From positions 76,858 to 140,857 of the forward strand of contig JBILTR010000012.1 in assembly GCA_044371425.1 (NCBI GenBank): a stretch of 64,000 nt of DNA. Direction: 5' to 3'. Both the position numbers and the translations under genes were made by a program. The notes under the pieces are model-generated. The model had not been told where the DNA came from, made no database searches, and saw only the letters and a list, made by a program, of their open reading frames with translations. Numbering within the stretch: the stretch's first letter is position 1; every line of letters starts with the position of its first letter. This document shows positions 35,501 to 44,146 of the stretch, one piece after another. This DNA is from JBEISR01 sp044371425 (lineage in GTDB: Bacteria; Planctomycetota; Planctomycetia; Pirellulales; Pirellulaceae).

Positions 35501-36085
35501 GCGGCACTGGGCGTCGGTCTTGGATTCGGATTGCAAGAGATCTTCGCCAATTTCATCTCCGGTCTGATTCTCCTATTCGAACAACCGATCCGCGTCGGCG
35601 ATGTCATCACCATGGGCGAAACGACGGGAAGCGTCTCCCGAATTCGGATGCGAGCCACCACGATCACCAACTGGGACCGCCAGGAATTGATCATCCCCAA
35701 CAAGGACCTGATCACCGGCCGACTGCTCAACTGGACCTTATCCGATGCAACCAATCGCCTAACGCTCCGTGTGCAGGTTGCCTTTGGAACCGATGTCGAT
35801 CAGGCGTGCCGCATCTTGCTGGACCTTTGTCACGCGCACCCGGAGATCATGAAAGACCCAGAACCAACAGCCGTTCTGGAAGATATCCAGCCCGACGGAT
35901 TGCTGTTGGTCACCCGCGTCTTCCTCCTGACTCTCGACCACCGCATGCAGATCCGCCACGCACTCCTGGCGGAGATCCAAGAGGCCTTCCACCGCGCCCA
36001 GATCAAGATCTCCCATCCCACACGGGAAATCTACATGGCCGATTCCAGTGATCCTCGCTGGCGTCGAGGCAACTCGGCAGCCTGA
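32570..36085 (+). CDS. MscK/KefA-like mechanosensitive channel
   Basis: This is a 1171-aa protein starting at the ATG at 32570, with a signal peptide (PLPWAWAALGSIAMFGSALG). A long periplasmic, largely helical and coiled-coil domain runs from about 90 to 540. Around eleven membrane helices follow from about 560. The C-terminal MscS domain has GVGLGFGLQEIFANFISGLILLFEQPIRVGD in the pore helix and adjacent beta domain, and NWDRQELIIPNKDLI. Such channels open under membrane tension to protect the cell against hypo-osmotic shock. The gene converges with the MFS gene, 6 bp away. Confidence 0.93.
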   Translation: MLRPLPWAWAALGSIAMFGSALGQAPRNSDPFPAIRVVQNPAGPQDSSAPRSPASANQPANAASSSLPSGTASSAKDAPVIAVDPVPLQAESISKLIQQVQAQTDLDTNLRTALLSLYEAVQVELRSKAELERTARELASSAEAAPTAIQEAKRQKDRPPEIESRSTRLLDFMPIEELQVEQQRLQTGLQAVIEQRTKVETAITSREARRKDLPRLINEEKELLKKQADELSSFQPPEGDARIAEAQRWLLQAKRDASQERLKKLELEARTYEAESELLPLRKELLVQEEKQWQALVKGITEELNKRRESAIKNELRRLTRLREEAPEGLKASADRMVKRAGDWLVLATNNSAIQRDIESAKASKKLWQERYSIMTDRIQPGLSRSFGGYNAMVGLMLRRQRGDLPDPKRMNAELQQYEQRMMATETLILELDDLRAQLDGFSDSLSSSGATDSTGLSEEAIRWLTEEKQQLASYRLDASNYFDNLFQLASTKKETIQLVEQYRSFVDQHILWIRSSETFQRSEWKEVPQAIQWLASFDNWSLVGSSLWRDAKKETSTWIFFAALWGLLVFQLPSLRRRIKPLGEQAMRSANVSFVPTAKTIAWTLAISLPIPLLLAFLGWRLNRQGTRDDFLATASVGLLVAARYLLPLELLRQICRPHGLAEDHFGWAVQTTKYLRTNLRWLIDLGIPSVTCVAMLHAAQVDAWESSLGRLAFATLALLTGFFLLRILNPKHGVFASYLASHPGGWADRLSYLWYFGISLAPWALGALSLFGFHYTAQRLATLLHTTIISLVSLQLIHYLLQRWMMLSRRKLVVAQAKMRLTEAQKRDVQSAGQMLQNLPQIDVAEINAQTMRLLSSVVLLAALGSIAFIWSGVLPAVGVLDSVKLWEVAGTTPDKNIPITLANLLIAIPTILMTIVAARNLPALLEIAILQHLPIENAVRYAIATLLTYLIAFLGIVTTFNSLGVRWGSIQWLVAALGVGLGFGLQEIFANFISGLILLFEQPIRVGDVITMGETTGSVSRIRMRATTITNWDRQELIIPNKDLITGRLLNWTLSDATNRLTLRVQVAFGTDVDQACRILLDLCHAHPEIMKDPEPTAVLEDIQPDGLLLVTRVFLLTLDHRMQIRHALLAEIQEAFHRAQIKISHPTREIYMADSSDPRWRRGNSAA

Positions 36086-36091
36086 TGCGAC

Positions 36092-37468
36092 CTAGGTTTC
36101 GATGTCGGTCGAACCGTCGTCGCGGTTTGCTTGTGACGTCGCCATCATCTGCCGGATCGGAAGCATCGCGATGATAAGCGCAGAAATGACGGCCGTCGCG
36201 GTGATGATCCAGAGTCCAAAGGCAAACGATCCGGTCTTCTTCTCCAGATAGCCAACCACCGTGGGACCAAGAAATCCCCCTAGGTTGCCAACCGAATTGA
36301 TCAAGCCCACACTCCCTGCGGCGGCAGTCGAGGTCAGAAACAGATTGGGAAGCGCCCAGAAGGCAGGCATGTATGCCTTCATGCCGGTCGCCGCAATGAT
36401 AAAGCAGCCTACGGTCAGCGCTAGGTTTCCCTCGGAAAAGGTCGCCAACAGCAAGGCTGCAGCACCCAGGAGAACCGGAAGCGACGAATGCCAACGCCGC
36501 TCATGAAAGCGATCCGAACTCCATCCAACAAACAGCTGCCCCAAGATCACCAGAATCGACGGCAGCATCGCCAGCACCGTCACCTGATCCAACTTCAGCG
36601 AATACCACTTCTCAAGAATGCTCGGCAGGAAAAACTCAATCCCATAATTGGCCGTCACGATCCCAAAGTAGGCCGCTGCCAAGAGAAGGACCTTCGGATC
36701 CGTCAGCGCCTTGGCCAGCGGCAAATGCCCCGCACCATGATGCTTTTTGTCCTTGGCCAATTCCGCCTCCAGTGCATCTCGCTCCTCTGGCAACAACCAC
36801 GAAGCCTGATGCGGCTTGTCGGGTAGCAAATACAAAACGGCCAGCCCCATCAGGACGGCAGGAATCCCCCAGAAAATATAAATCCACTGCCAGCCTTCCA
36901 TCCCCCAGAACTCTGGCACGCTTTTGACCACCCCATCGACCACTTCGGTGGTGCCGATCGGCAGCATCACGCGCGAAATCGCCGGTCCAATGATCATTGC
37001 GATCGGCGAAGCGATCAAGAAAAACGACAATGCCTTCGAGCGATCCTTGGCTGGGAACCAATGCGTCAGATAGACAATGATGCCCGGAAAAAAGCCCGCT
37101 TCGGCCAACCCCAGAAGAAACCGGACCACATAGAACTGGAAGGGCGTTTTCACGAATGCAGTCAGGGCAGCAAAGATACCCCAGGTCACCATGATTCGGC
37201 AGATCCACTTCCGCGCACTCCATCGCTCCACCAGGATCGACCCAGGAATCTCCAAAAGGAAATAGCCGAGAAAAAAGATCCCCGCGCCAAAGCCGATCAC
37301 GTCGTTCGTGAACGCCGGTAAATCCTTGGACATCGTCAACTTGGCAATCGAAACATTGGTTCGATCGACGTACGCGATGATGTAGCAGATGAAGAGAATC
37401 GGGATCAGCCGCCAGTAGGCTTTGCGGCGGGCGCGCTCAAGTGCAAGCGATTGGGTTTCTGGATTCAA
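36092..37468 (-). CDS. MFS transporter, anion:cation symporter (ACS) type
   Basis: This is a 458-aa protein with 12 predicted membrane helices. It starts at a TTG at 37468, with AAGG upstream; no in-frame ATG gives the complete first region. The signature ICYIIAYVDRTNVSIAKLTMSKDL near the N-terminus and GLAEAGFFPGIIVYLTHWFPAKDRSKAL are characteristic of the ACS family (tartrate, galactonate, phthalate and similar organic acids). The substrate cannot be told. There is no neighbouring catabolic gene. Confidence 0.92.
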   Translation of the reverse strand: MNPETQSLALERARRKAYWRLIPILFICYIIAYVDRTNVSIAKLTMSKDLPAFTNDVIGFGAGIFFLGYFLLEIPGSILVERWSARKWICRIMVTWGIFAALTAFVKTPFQFYVVRFLLGLAEAGFFPGIIVYLTHWFPAKDRSKALSFFLIASPIAMIIGPAISRVMLPIGTTEVVDGVVKSVPEFWGMEGWQWIYIFWGIPAVLMGLAVLYLLPDKPHQASWLLPEERDALEAELAKDKKHHGAGHLPLAKALTDPKVLLLAAAYFGIVTANYGIEFFLPSILEKWYSLKLDQVTVLAMLPSILVILGQLFVGWSSDRFHERRWHSSLPVLLGAAALLLATFSEGNLALTVGCFIIAATGMKAYMPAFWALPNLFLTSTAAAGSVGLINSVGNLGGFLGPTVVGYLEKKTGSFAFGLWIITATAVISALIIAMLPIRQMMATSQANRDDGSTDIET

Positions 37469-37555
37469 GGTGGGAAGCCTTCGGGGGAGAGGAGGTTGGT
37501 TACCCGAGCCCCCTTATTCTAAAAGAAACGGTGGTCGATCATCCACCTATTCCAC

Positions 37556-37888
37556 TTACTTTTTCTCTGGTTCCCGCATCCGGCGGCTCTCTTCGCTCCA
37601 AAGAAACAGCGGCAACGCGAAACAAATTCCAACCCCAAACGCAGCGACCACATACAGCCACCGTCGCGCTGGATGGCTACCCCCACAACCAGTCACGATC
37701 CAAGTAAGCGCCACCATCGCCGTAAGGATCAGATCCCAACTGAACCCCGCCTGCACCCAACTGGACCAAGGAGCCGCCCAAAAGGCTCCCCATCCACCAG
37801 CATCGGGATTCGTGAAATGCCTTGCAAAGCAGTAACTGGGTAGTAAGAACCCAGCAACGCTAAAAATCGCATACACCCATCGCATCAT
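37556..37888 (-). CDS. DUF2834-like membrane protein
   Basis: This 110-aa protein has three or four membrane helices and the DUF2834 pattern: an early helix ending in LPSYCFARHF, a middle SWDLILTAMVALTWIVTG, and the C-terminal GVGICFALPLFLWSEESRR. The family function is unknown. Length is normal. It lies about 90 bp upstream of the MFS gene on the same strand but is probably unrelated. Confidence 0.8.
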   Translation of the reverse strand: MMRWVYAIFSVAGFLLPSYCFARHFTNPDAGGWGAFWAAPWSSWVQAGFSWDLILTAMVALTWIVTGCGGSHPARRWLYVVAAFGVGICFALPLFLWSEESRRMREPEKK

Positions 37889-38399
37889 TGGATCGACTCC
37901 TGCACCCGCTGCTTCCCATCATCCACCCCTCTGCGGGTGGGAACCGTGTGGCCCGCCAGACGCAACCGTCAGCTTACCGGGCCTGGCGGCTTCCAACCAA
38001 CCTGTCCCCTCAATCCCCACGGAATTTGCCGCCTGCCCTCGGCCTTGCGCAAGACACCACCAGCATCCTACGCCCCTTCGGTCGCAGGCTGCCGCCGCGC
38101 CGCAGACTACCCCAGTCGAAGGGCTGGGCAAAATATGACGGTTATTCCCGTCGATCGCATGGTAACGAATGTAGTGCGATAACCAAAGAAAGCGGTTTTC
38201 CCTGTTCTGTTGGCCGATCCATAAATCCGGGTTGGCGTGCGTATGCTGACAACAACATCCCCATTTCAGCTGATTTCAGGATCCGGGCTTCCGATCCCCT
38301 GCCCAGTCGCTCAGGCTGTCCCCGAGCTACCTGGCGGAAGAAAGAAAACGTCCATGCCACGACTCAATGGCTGAAGACTGCTGGCGGAGACCGACACGC
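37889..38399. other. Intergenic region upstream of the secretin gene
   Basis: About 510 bp, divergent. A short hairpin (CCACCC/GGGTGG, near 37923-37940) is the only clear structure. A sigma-54-like TTGGCG...TGC sequence near 38232 has a spacing one base too short. The open frames here lack family resemblance. It presumably carries the promoter of the secretin operon. Confidence 0.4.
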
Positions 38400-40367
38400 A
38401 TGAACCACAAAAGACTTATTCGCCTCTTGCGTGGCACGATGCCGCTAGCCCTGGCGCTGTTGCTTCATGGATGGCAGGTTGCAGCACCGTCCACTTCACT
38501 CTTCGGACAAGGCCCAATCGGTCCATCGCAGCCCTCCGTTATCTCCGACCCCACCAACGCTCGGCCTCCATACGACTTGCCCCAAGGCTTGGCTCCGGTC
38601 AGCGGTGCTCCGACCCGTTACACCGCGAAACTGCTGGAACCGGGATCTGCCCGGCTTCCTGTGGTTCCGTCGGTCCGGCCTAGGGAATTCGGCAAGATCG
38701 AGCCACGGAGTGATGGCGTGTCGACACCGACTAGCTCGCTGCTGGAACCACTTTCCACTTTGGACGCTCAGATCCAATTGGTCGTCGGACAAGGACGATT
38801 GCTCACCTTGAAAAAACCGATTTCCACCGTGCGGCAATCGGGCGTGGTAGCGGTAGGCGATCCCAGCATCGTCGACTTTCAATTGCTACCCAACCCGATG
38901 ATGCTTCGTTTGATCGGAAAACGATCGGGGGTCACCGACCTTACAATTCTCACCTCGGACGGCGATGCATTCTCCTTTGAAGTGCAAGTTGGATACGATC
39001 TAGAAACCGTTCGTGTGCAGCTGCTGAGAATGTTTCCAGAGGCGAGCATCGAGTTGCATCAGTTGCGGCAGCATGTCGTCTTGGAAGGACAAGCCCGCTC
39101 CCTCCCACAGATTGCTCAGATCGAACAGACCCTAAAGGCATTCCTACTATCCGAGCAATCGACGCGGATTGAGGGGGGCGGAGACTTGGGAGGAAGCGGT
39201 CCCGCCGTGGAAGGGGAAGAGTCGTCCGAACAACCCGCGGACGGTGGGGAACAAGCGAACGGCGGCGAGGGAGCACCCGAACAAGGGCGCGCCGACCAGG
39301 GCGAACAATCGCCCGAGTCCCGCGACGCAGAGGCCCCCAACTCACAGCAAGAAAAAGGCTCGGGCAGCAAGGAAGGAATCAGAGCTCAAGTCATCAATCT
39401 CATGCGGGTACCTGGCCTTCAGCAGGTAACGCTACAGGTCCGCATCGCGGAACTCGATCGGACCGGCCTGCGTGAGATTGGCGCTGATTTCCTCTACGCA
39501 TCTCCCAACGGGACGATCATTGGAACACAGATCGGCGGAGCTGCAGTCACCGCCAACAGCACCGGTGCCGCCGGCGGTTTGATCGGAACGGCGGAAAACA
39601 ATTTGGGGGCCAACACCACGGTGTTTGGTATCTTCCCTTCGATGGACCTGAATATCTTCATCCGCGCCCTCCGACAGAACTCGCTGCTTTCGGTTCTGGC
39701 CGAGCCGAATTTGGTGGCGATGAGCGGTCATGAGGCATCGTTTCTTGCGGGTGGGCAATTCCCGATCCCGGTCGCTAACGGAGCGTTGGCGCAGCCTGGT
39801 ATCCAGTTCAAGGACTTTGGGGTTCAGTTGCGATTTGTGCCTTATATTCTTGATGATGATCGAATTCGATTGGAAGTAGCACCGGAAGTCAGCACGATCG
39901 ACAATGCGCTGGGCACGGTTCTAGTCGCTGGCGGAAATCCAGTGCCTGGCATCAATACACGCCGAGTCACAACGACGGTCGAGATGCGTCAAGGAGAAAC
40001 GCTCGCGCTAGCCGGCCTCCTCCAAATCACGCTCGACGCCCAGACCGCGCGCGTCCCGGGGCTGGGTGATCTACCCTACCTAGGCCCCTTTTTCAGCAAT
40101 ACCAGCCACCGTCGCATCGAGAAGGAATTGCTGGTTCTGGTCACCCCTTTCCTGGTCGCTCCCGCTCCACCCGGCGAAACCTTTGCATTGCCTGGCGAAG
40201 AAATCGAAGAACCTACCGACTACGAATTCTATTTGCTCAATCGCATCGAAGGTCGAACGGGTGCCAACCACAGGTCGACGACCAATTGGGACGATCCCCT
40301 GGGGATCATCGAGAAAATGGAATTCGAACAGCAGTGCCTGCATGGACCTGTGGGCCTCTCTCGCTGA
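38400..40367 (+). CDS. rcpA: Tad secretin (RcpA/CpaC-type)
   Basis: This is a 655-aa outer-membrane secretin starting at the ATG at 38400 and having a signal peptide (MPLALALLLHGWQVAA). The N-terminal CpaC-type domain (about 115-185: GQGRLLTLKKPISTVRQ, GVVAVGDPSIVDF, GKRSGVTDLTIL) is followed by a BON-like region and a low-complexity Glu/Gly/Ala/Gln spacer (about 265-330). The C-terminal secretin domain (about 345-595) ends with RVPGLGDLPYLGPFFSN and ELLVLVTPFLVAP. Flp pili pass through this pore. The tad platform genes are 27 kb away, so this gene fills the gap in that set. Confidence 0.93.
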   Translation: MNHKRLIRLLRGTMPLALALLLHGWQVAAPSTSLFGQGPIGPSQPSVISDPTNARPPYDLPQGLAPVSGAPTRYTAKLLEPGSARLPVVPSVRPREFGKIEPRSDGVSTPTSSLLEPLSTLDAQIQLVVGQGRLLTLKKPISTVRQSGVVAVGDPSIVDFQLLPNPMMLRLIGKRSGVTDLTILTSDGDAFSFEVQVGYDLETVRVQLLRMFPEASIELHQLRQHVVLEGQARSLPQIAQIEQTLKAFLLSEQSTRIEGGGDLGGSGPAVEGEESSEQPADGGEQANGGEGAPEQGRADQGEQSPESRDAEAPNSQQEKGSGSKEGIRAQVINLMRVPGLQQVTLQVRIAELDRTGLREIGADFLYASPNGTIIGTQIGGAAVTANSTGAAGGLIGTAENNLGANTTVFGIFPSMDLNIFIRALRQNSLLSVLAEPNLVAMSGHEASFLAGGQFPIPVANGALAQPGIQFKDFGVQLRFVPYILDDDRIRLEVAPEVSTIDNALGTVLVAGGNPVPGINTRRVTTTVEMRQGETLALAGLLQITLDAQTARVPGLGDLPYLGPFFSNTSHRRIEKELLVLVTPFLVAPAPPGETFALPGEEIEEPTDYEFYLLNRIEGRTGANHRSTTNWDDPLGIIEKMEFEQQCLHGPVGLSR

Positions 40368-40395
40368 ACGTGGAATCGATCGCAGGAGACTTCCA

Positions 40396-41331
40396 ATGCA
40401 ATTGAGAAAATGCGTTTCGGTTCCCAGTCGGCGATGGTGGCTCCTGAGCGGCATGGGTGGCCTGAGCGCCCTGAGCTTCGGCTACCCAACGGCAGCTCAG
40501 TCTCCCCCCACTGACTCACTGAACCAGCAGGTGGCCAAAAGCCGAAGTGAGTCGATTGAGCCGCCGCGGCCGATGGTACGCCCACTTTCCCCTCTTCCAC
40601 TGGAAGGGATAAAAGCGTCTCCCGACGTGGAAGCGATCCAGCAACCGTGGCAAGAAGAGGAAGTGGAACTGCCGATGGAAGTATCGGCTCGCCCCCGCAT
40701 GCAACATCTCGTCGAACGAGGTTTCGATAAAGACTGCTGCGGCGATACGCATCGATGTGATTGCGCCACATGCCAAGCGAAACGGCAATCCTGGCACGCT
40801 CAGTGGAAAAGAAAACTCCAGGCCAAGGGTTGGGGATATCCTGAACGCTTCTGCGACCCACCATTTGGTGCAGCCAGTCGCAAGGTTTGGGATCGACAGA
40901 TCGAGCTAGGCCAGATCGAGCGACAGACGTTGTATCGGATCGATTTTTACAACGACCCGCCCGAGTTGGCTCACCGGCTGAACCAACATGGCATCACCAA
41001 ACTGGTTCGCATGGGATCGGACGCCGACCTAGCAGCGCAGACCTTGAAGATCGAATCCGATCCTCGCCACCCAAGCCTCGACCTACGGCGACGCGAGTCG
41101 GTACGGGCCTGGGCAATCGAGCGGGGCTGGGAGCTTCCGGAGGAGCAAATCGTTTTCACCCGTTCGGTCCCCTACTTGGACGCGCAAGAAGCCTCTTCGA
41201 TCTACCAACGCATGATCAATCGAAACGCCGGAGGCATGGGTGACGCGTCGGGAGCTGGAGGAGCTATGAATGTCGCTCCCAGCGCTGGGTTCTCGACGGG
41301 AGCTGGACAAGGGGGTGGCGCGGGGCGCTGA
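40396..41331 (+). CDS. OmpA/CpaD-like exported protein of the tad system
   Basis: This 311-aa protein starts at the ATG at 40396 (AGGAG 7 bp upstream), with a signal peptide. A Cys-rich stretch (CCGDTHRCDCATCQ, near 115-128) precedes a C-terminal domain. In that domain, LYRIDFYNDPPELAHRL, SLDLRRRESVRAWAIERG and LPEEQIVF recall the OmpA/CpaD pattern with its RRAxAV helix. CpaD and RcpB are outer-membrane partners of the Tad secretin. The last 40 residues are Gly/Ala-rich. Its place between secretin and TadD supports a part in the outer-membrane complex. The assignment is by pattern only. Confidence 0.6.
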   Translation: MQLRKCVSVPSRRWWLLSGMGGLSALSFGYPTAAQSPPTDSLNQQVAKSRSESIEPPRPMVRPLSPLPLEGIKASPDVEAIQQPWQEEEVELPMEVSARPRMQHLVERGFDKDCCGDTHRCDCATCQAKRQSWHAQWKRKLQAKGWGYPERFCDPPFGAASRKVWDRQIELGQIERQTLYRIDFYNDPPELAHRLNQHGITKLVRMGSDADLAAQTLKIESDPRHPSLDLRRRESVRAWAIERGWELPEEQIVFTRSVPYLDAQEASSIYQRMINRNAGGMGDASGAGGAMNVAPSAGFSTGAGQGGGAGR

Positions 41332-41376
41332 ATCACTCGATCCATTCACTGGGAAACAAAAGCTAGGGTCAATCGC

Positions 41377-42294
41377 ATGAATGCCAGTCCGATGCAAAGA
41401 CGGATCGCTGCTGCTTGCCTAGCAGCCGCCTGCTGCTCCGTTGGTCTGTCCGGTTGCAAGAACTCCTCTCCTTCCAAGATTGGAGCTTGGGGCGAAAGCC
41501 TTTCGATGAAAAGCTCCATCCGCAACTGGTTTCCCGAAAAGCATACGGAACCCCAGGGAGAGATCCGCAAGATCGGCCCCAAGGAAATCGCTAAGAGCCG
41601 TAGCGATATCCAGTATGCGATGGCGGAGAGCCACGAGATGAAAGGAAACGACAGCGAAGCGCTGCGCGTCTATCAACAGATCTTGGACGATGCGCCCGAC
41701 GCCACCGCTCTCCATCGCTCTGCCCTTCTCCTCTACAAACGTGGCGATCGCCAGGAGGCATGGGAGTACCTGCAGCAGGCGGAAGAGACGGCCCCGGAAG
41801 ATGCGGAACTGCTTTGCGACGTTGGATACCTGCACTACTTGGAAGGACGACTGGAAGAGGCGCAATCTTCCCTGCAACGCGCGATCGAACATTCTCCGCA
41901 TCATCGTCGCGCCCACAACAATTTGGGGCTAGTGCTGGCAGCGGAAGGTAAAGAGAAAGATGCGCTTCACGCCTTTCGTAAAGCGGGGCTCTCCAACGCT
42001 CAGTGCGAATCGAATCTCGGCCATGCCATGATGTTGGCCATGTCGATCGATGCAGCCCGCCCGCATCTGGAACTGGCCGCCAAGTCGCGGCAGCCCTCCC
42101 AGCTCGCGCTAAAGACCCTCCAGACTCTCGAGAGTCTAGGAGGGGAACCTAGCGCCCCATCGGATCGATCCGCCGTCGTCCAGGCGGCCGCGTCCGATCT
42201 CACGACGCTGGAAGACAAGGACACCAAGCCCAAGGGCTTCAGTTCCGGCGAAGTGGAAGACCTACCCAGCATCGACAGCGATCGGCGACGCTAA
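41377..42294 (+). CDS. tadD: TadD-like TPR lipoprotein
   Basis: This 305-aa protein has a lipobox at LSGC (Cys27) after a hydrophobic signal. Four or more tetratricopeptide-like repeats run through about 85-230 (ALRVYQQILDDAPDATALHRSALLLY, AEDAELLCDVGYLHYLEG, HRRAHNNLGLVLAAEGK). The C-terminus is low-complexity. TadD lipoproteins carry TPRs and help assemble the secretin. It follows the OmpA/CpaD-like gene after 45 bp, as expected for the outer-membrane part of a tad system. Confidence 0.85.
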   Translation: MNASPMQRRIAAACLAAACCSVGLSGCKNSSPSKIGAWGESLSMKSSIRNWFPEKHTEPQGEIRKIGPKEIAKSRSDIQYAMAESHEMKGNDSEALRVYQQILDDAPDATALHRSALLLYKRGDRQEAWEYLQQAEETAPEDAELLCDVGYLHYLEGRLEEAQSSLQRAIEHSPHHRRAHNNLGLVLAAEGKEKDALHAFRKAGLSNAQCESNLGHAMMLAMSIDAARPHLELAAKSRQPSQLALKTLQTLESLGGEPSAPSDRSAVVQAAASDLTTLEDKDTKPKGFSSGEVEDLPSIDSDRRR

Positions 42295-42344
42295 CCGATG
42301 GGAGACCATCTGGCAGGTGATGTGGGAAGGATGGCACGCTCCTC

Positions 42345-44144
42345 ATGGTCCAGACAGATAAGCCGCTAGACCGCCCCAACCTTCCAATCGAATGGCTTTT
42401 GTTCTGCCTGATACCGGCTCCCTCGTTTTTCGTTGGATGGAAACATGGCGCCAAGGACCACTTGTTGATCGATACCGATTCGTACAATCGAGTCAATCGA
42501 GTGGAAGCGATCCTTGAAACAGGCAGATGGCTCCATCATGTCCCGCGTGACAACGGTGGGGAAACGATACCGATCCATTGGAGCCATGCGCTGGATGGAT
42601 GGATCGTCGGTTTCAGCCGATGCCTGGCTCCCTTGGTGCATTCGTCCGATGCCGTACTTGCTGCTGGCGCGGTGATCGGCCCACTCAGCGTTCTCGCCCT
42701 CGCGTGGGCTGCGATGAGCCTGGTGCAGAGAGCCACCGGGTTGCAGCGAGAAGCTCTCTTGGCGGGAATTCTGATTGCCGCATCCCCGGCGATCGCCAGC
42801 TATGGAGCGTTGGGCCGCGCGGACTACCACGTGTTGTTGCCCGCCGTCGCCATCGCCATGTTCGCTCTCTTGATACCGCCCCCCTCATCGAACACCACGA
42901 CATCGACACCCAATCGACCTATTGAAAAGCCAGCAACCTTCCACTTCGGGCCCCTGCTCTCCGGTCTACTGGGAGGCATCGGGATCTGGATCAGCCCGGA
43001 AGCATTTCCCTTTGCCATGGCAGCCTGGGCCATGGCGACACTGATCGACGTCGAGCAGGTGAAGGGCTGGCACGCATCGTCTCGTCGTTGGACCTTCGGC
43101 TTTTTGGTCGCCATCCTGGCTGCCTGGATCGCCGATCCCCCCAGTGGTGGTCTGGCAGCCCTCGAAATCGATCGCCTTTCAAAACCCTACGTGGAACTGG
43201 CGGCCGGACTGGCGCTGTTGACATTCACTGGCGCGGCGATCGTGCGCCCCAACTGCCAGCGATGGACGGTCTGGGGATCGAGCGTTCTGCATGGCGTTTT
43301 GGGAAGCGTTTTCCTGGGACTTTGGCTCGCCATCTACCCCGACGCTGCCCGAGGGACGCAGGGCATTTTTTCGAAAGAGATGACGGAAAGAGTCTGGAGC
43401 AAACTGGCAGAACTGCAGCCGATGAATGGCTGGTCTTCCTGGGCCGAATCGGGCCTTTTCCCCTGCCTCGCTATCGCTTTGACCCTCTTTGCCGTTCCGC
43501 TCCGCCTGTACCGTCGCCCCGTGGTGGTGCTGCACTGTCTGCTGCTACTATTCGTTGTGGCGATCACAGCCAAACATGTGAGATTTGCAGTTTACCTGCA
43601 GTCCTGGGCAGCCATCCTTGCCGCCATGGGATGGTACGCGGCGACGCAATCCCCGACCGGCCCCTGGCGCAAGGTCATGATAGGCATGGCCTGCCTTCTG
43701 CTGATCTTTGGACCGATCGCCGTTGTCCCTTGGCTGCGCTCCACCGCTCCCAGCGATCCACTGGCGAGCCACTGGAGTCGCTCGATGCTGACGAGTGACC
43801 TTAAACCCTTCGCCGGCCAGATCGCTCTGGTGCCGATCAATCAATCTCCCGAGGTGATTTACTATTCGCGTTGCATCTGCACGTCGGGCCCTTACCATCG
43901 CGCGGAATCCAAAATGGCCCAATCGCTTGATGCCTTTGAGGAGAGACAGTGGGCCTTCATACCCCAGTCGTTCCACCGAACCGGTGCCAGTCTGGTGCTG
44001 GTCTTTCAGGCCAATCGATTTCCCAAAGGTTCCCTTGGAGCCGCACTTCAGTCGGGGACTCCTCCCGATTGGCTTCGTCCGATCGCCGATGGCAAGGAGC
44101 GTGGCTATCGCATCTACCAAGTGCTTGCCTCCGCCTCCCTTTGA
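42345..44144 (+). CDS. Multi-pass membrane protein, GT-C glycosyltransferase-like
   Basis: This is a 599-aa protein with about 12 membrane helices. The N-terminal loop has LIDTDSYNRVNRVEAILETGRW followed by IPIHWSHALDGWIVGF, an acidic-residue arrangement typical of GT-C-type glycosyltransferases. GALGRADYHVLLPAVAIAM, with its conserved Asp/His, follows. The C-terminal 100 residues are soluble and would face the periplasm. GT-C enzymes transfer sugars from lipid carriers. It follows tadD after 50 bp on the same strand, so it may glycosylate pilin or another surface protein, but that is inference. No strong ribosome binding site was found. Confidence 0.65.
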   Translation: MVQTDKPLDRPNLPIEWLLFCLIPAPSFFVGWKHGAKDHLLIDTDSYNRVNRVEAILETGRWLHHVPRDNGGETIPIHWSHALDGWIVGFSRCLAPLVHSSDAVLAAGAVIGPLSVLALAWAAMSLVQRATGLQREALLAGILIAASPAIASYGALGRADYHVLLPAVAIAMFALLIPPPSSNTTTSTPNRPIEKPATFHFGPLLSGLLGGIGIWISPEAFPFAMAAWAMATLIDVEQVKGWHASSRRWTFGFLVAILAAWIADPPSGGLAALEIDRLSKPYVELAAGLALLTFTGAAIVRPNCQRWTVWGSSVLHGVLGSVFLGLWLAIYPDAARGTQGIFSKEMTERVWSKLAELQPMNGWSSWAESGLFPCLAIALTLFAVPLRLYRRPVVVLHCLLLLFVVAITAKHVRFAVYLQSWAAILAAMGWYAATQSPTGPWRKVMIGMACLLLIFGPIAVVPWLRSTAPSDPLASHWSRSMLTSDLKPFAGQIALVPINQSPEVIYYSRCICTSGPYHRAESKMAQSLDAFEERQWAFIPQSFHRTGASLVLVFQANRFPKGSLGAALQSGTPPDWLRPIADGKERGYRIYQVLASASL

Positions 44145-44146
44145 AG

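Noticed and set aside
38232..38248. Sigma-54-like TTGGCGTGCGTATGCTG upstream of the secretin gene
   Set aside because: The distance between GG and GC is one base too short, and sigma-54 promoters do not tolerate this.
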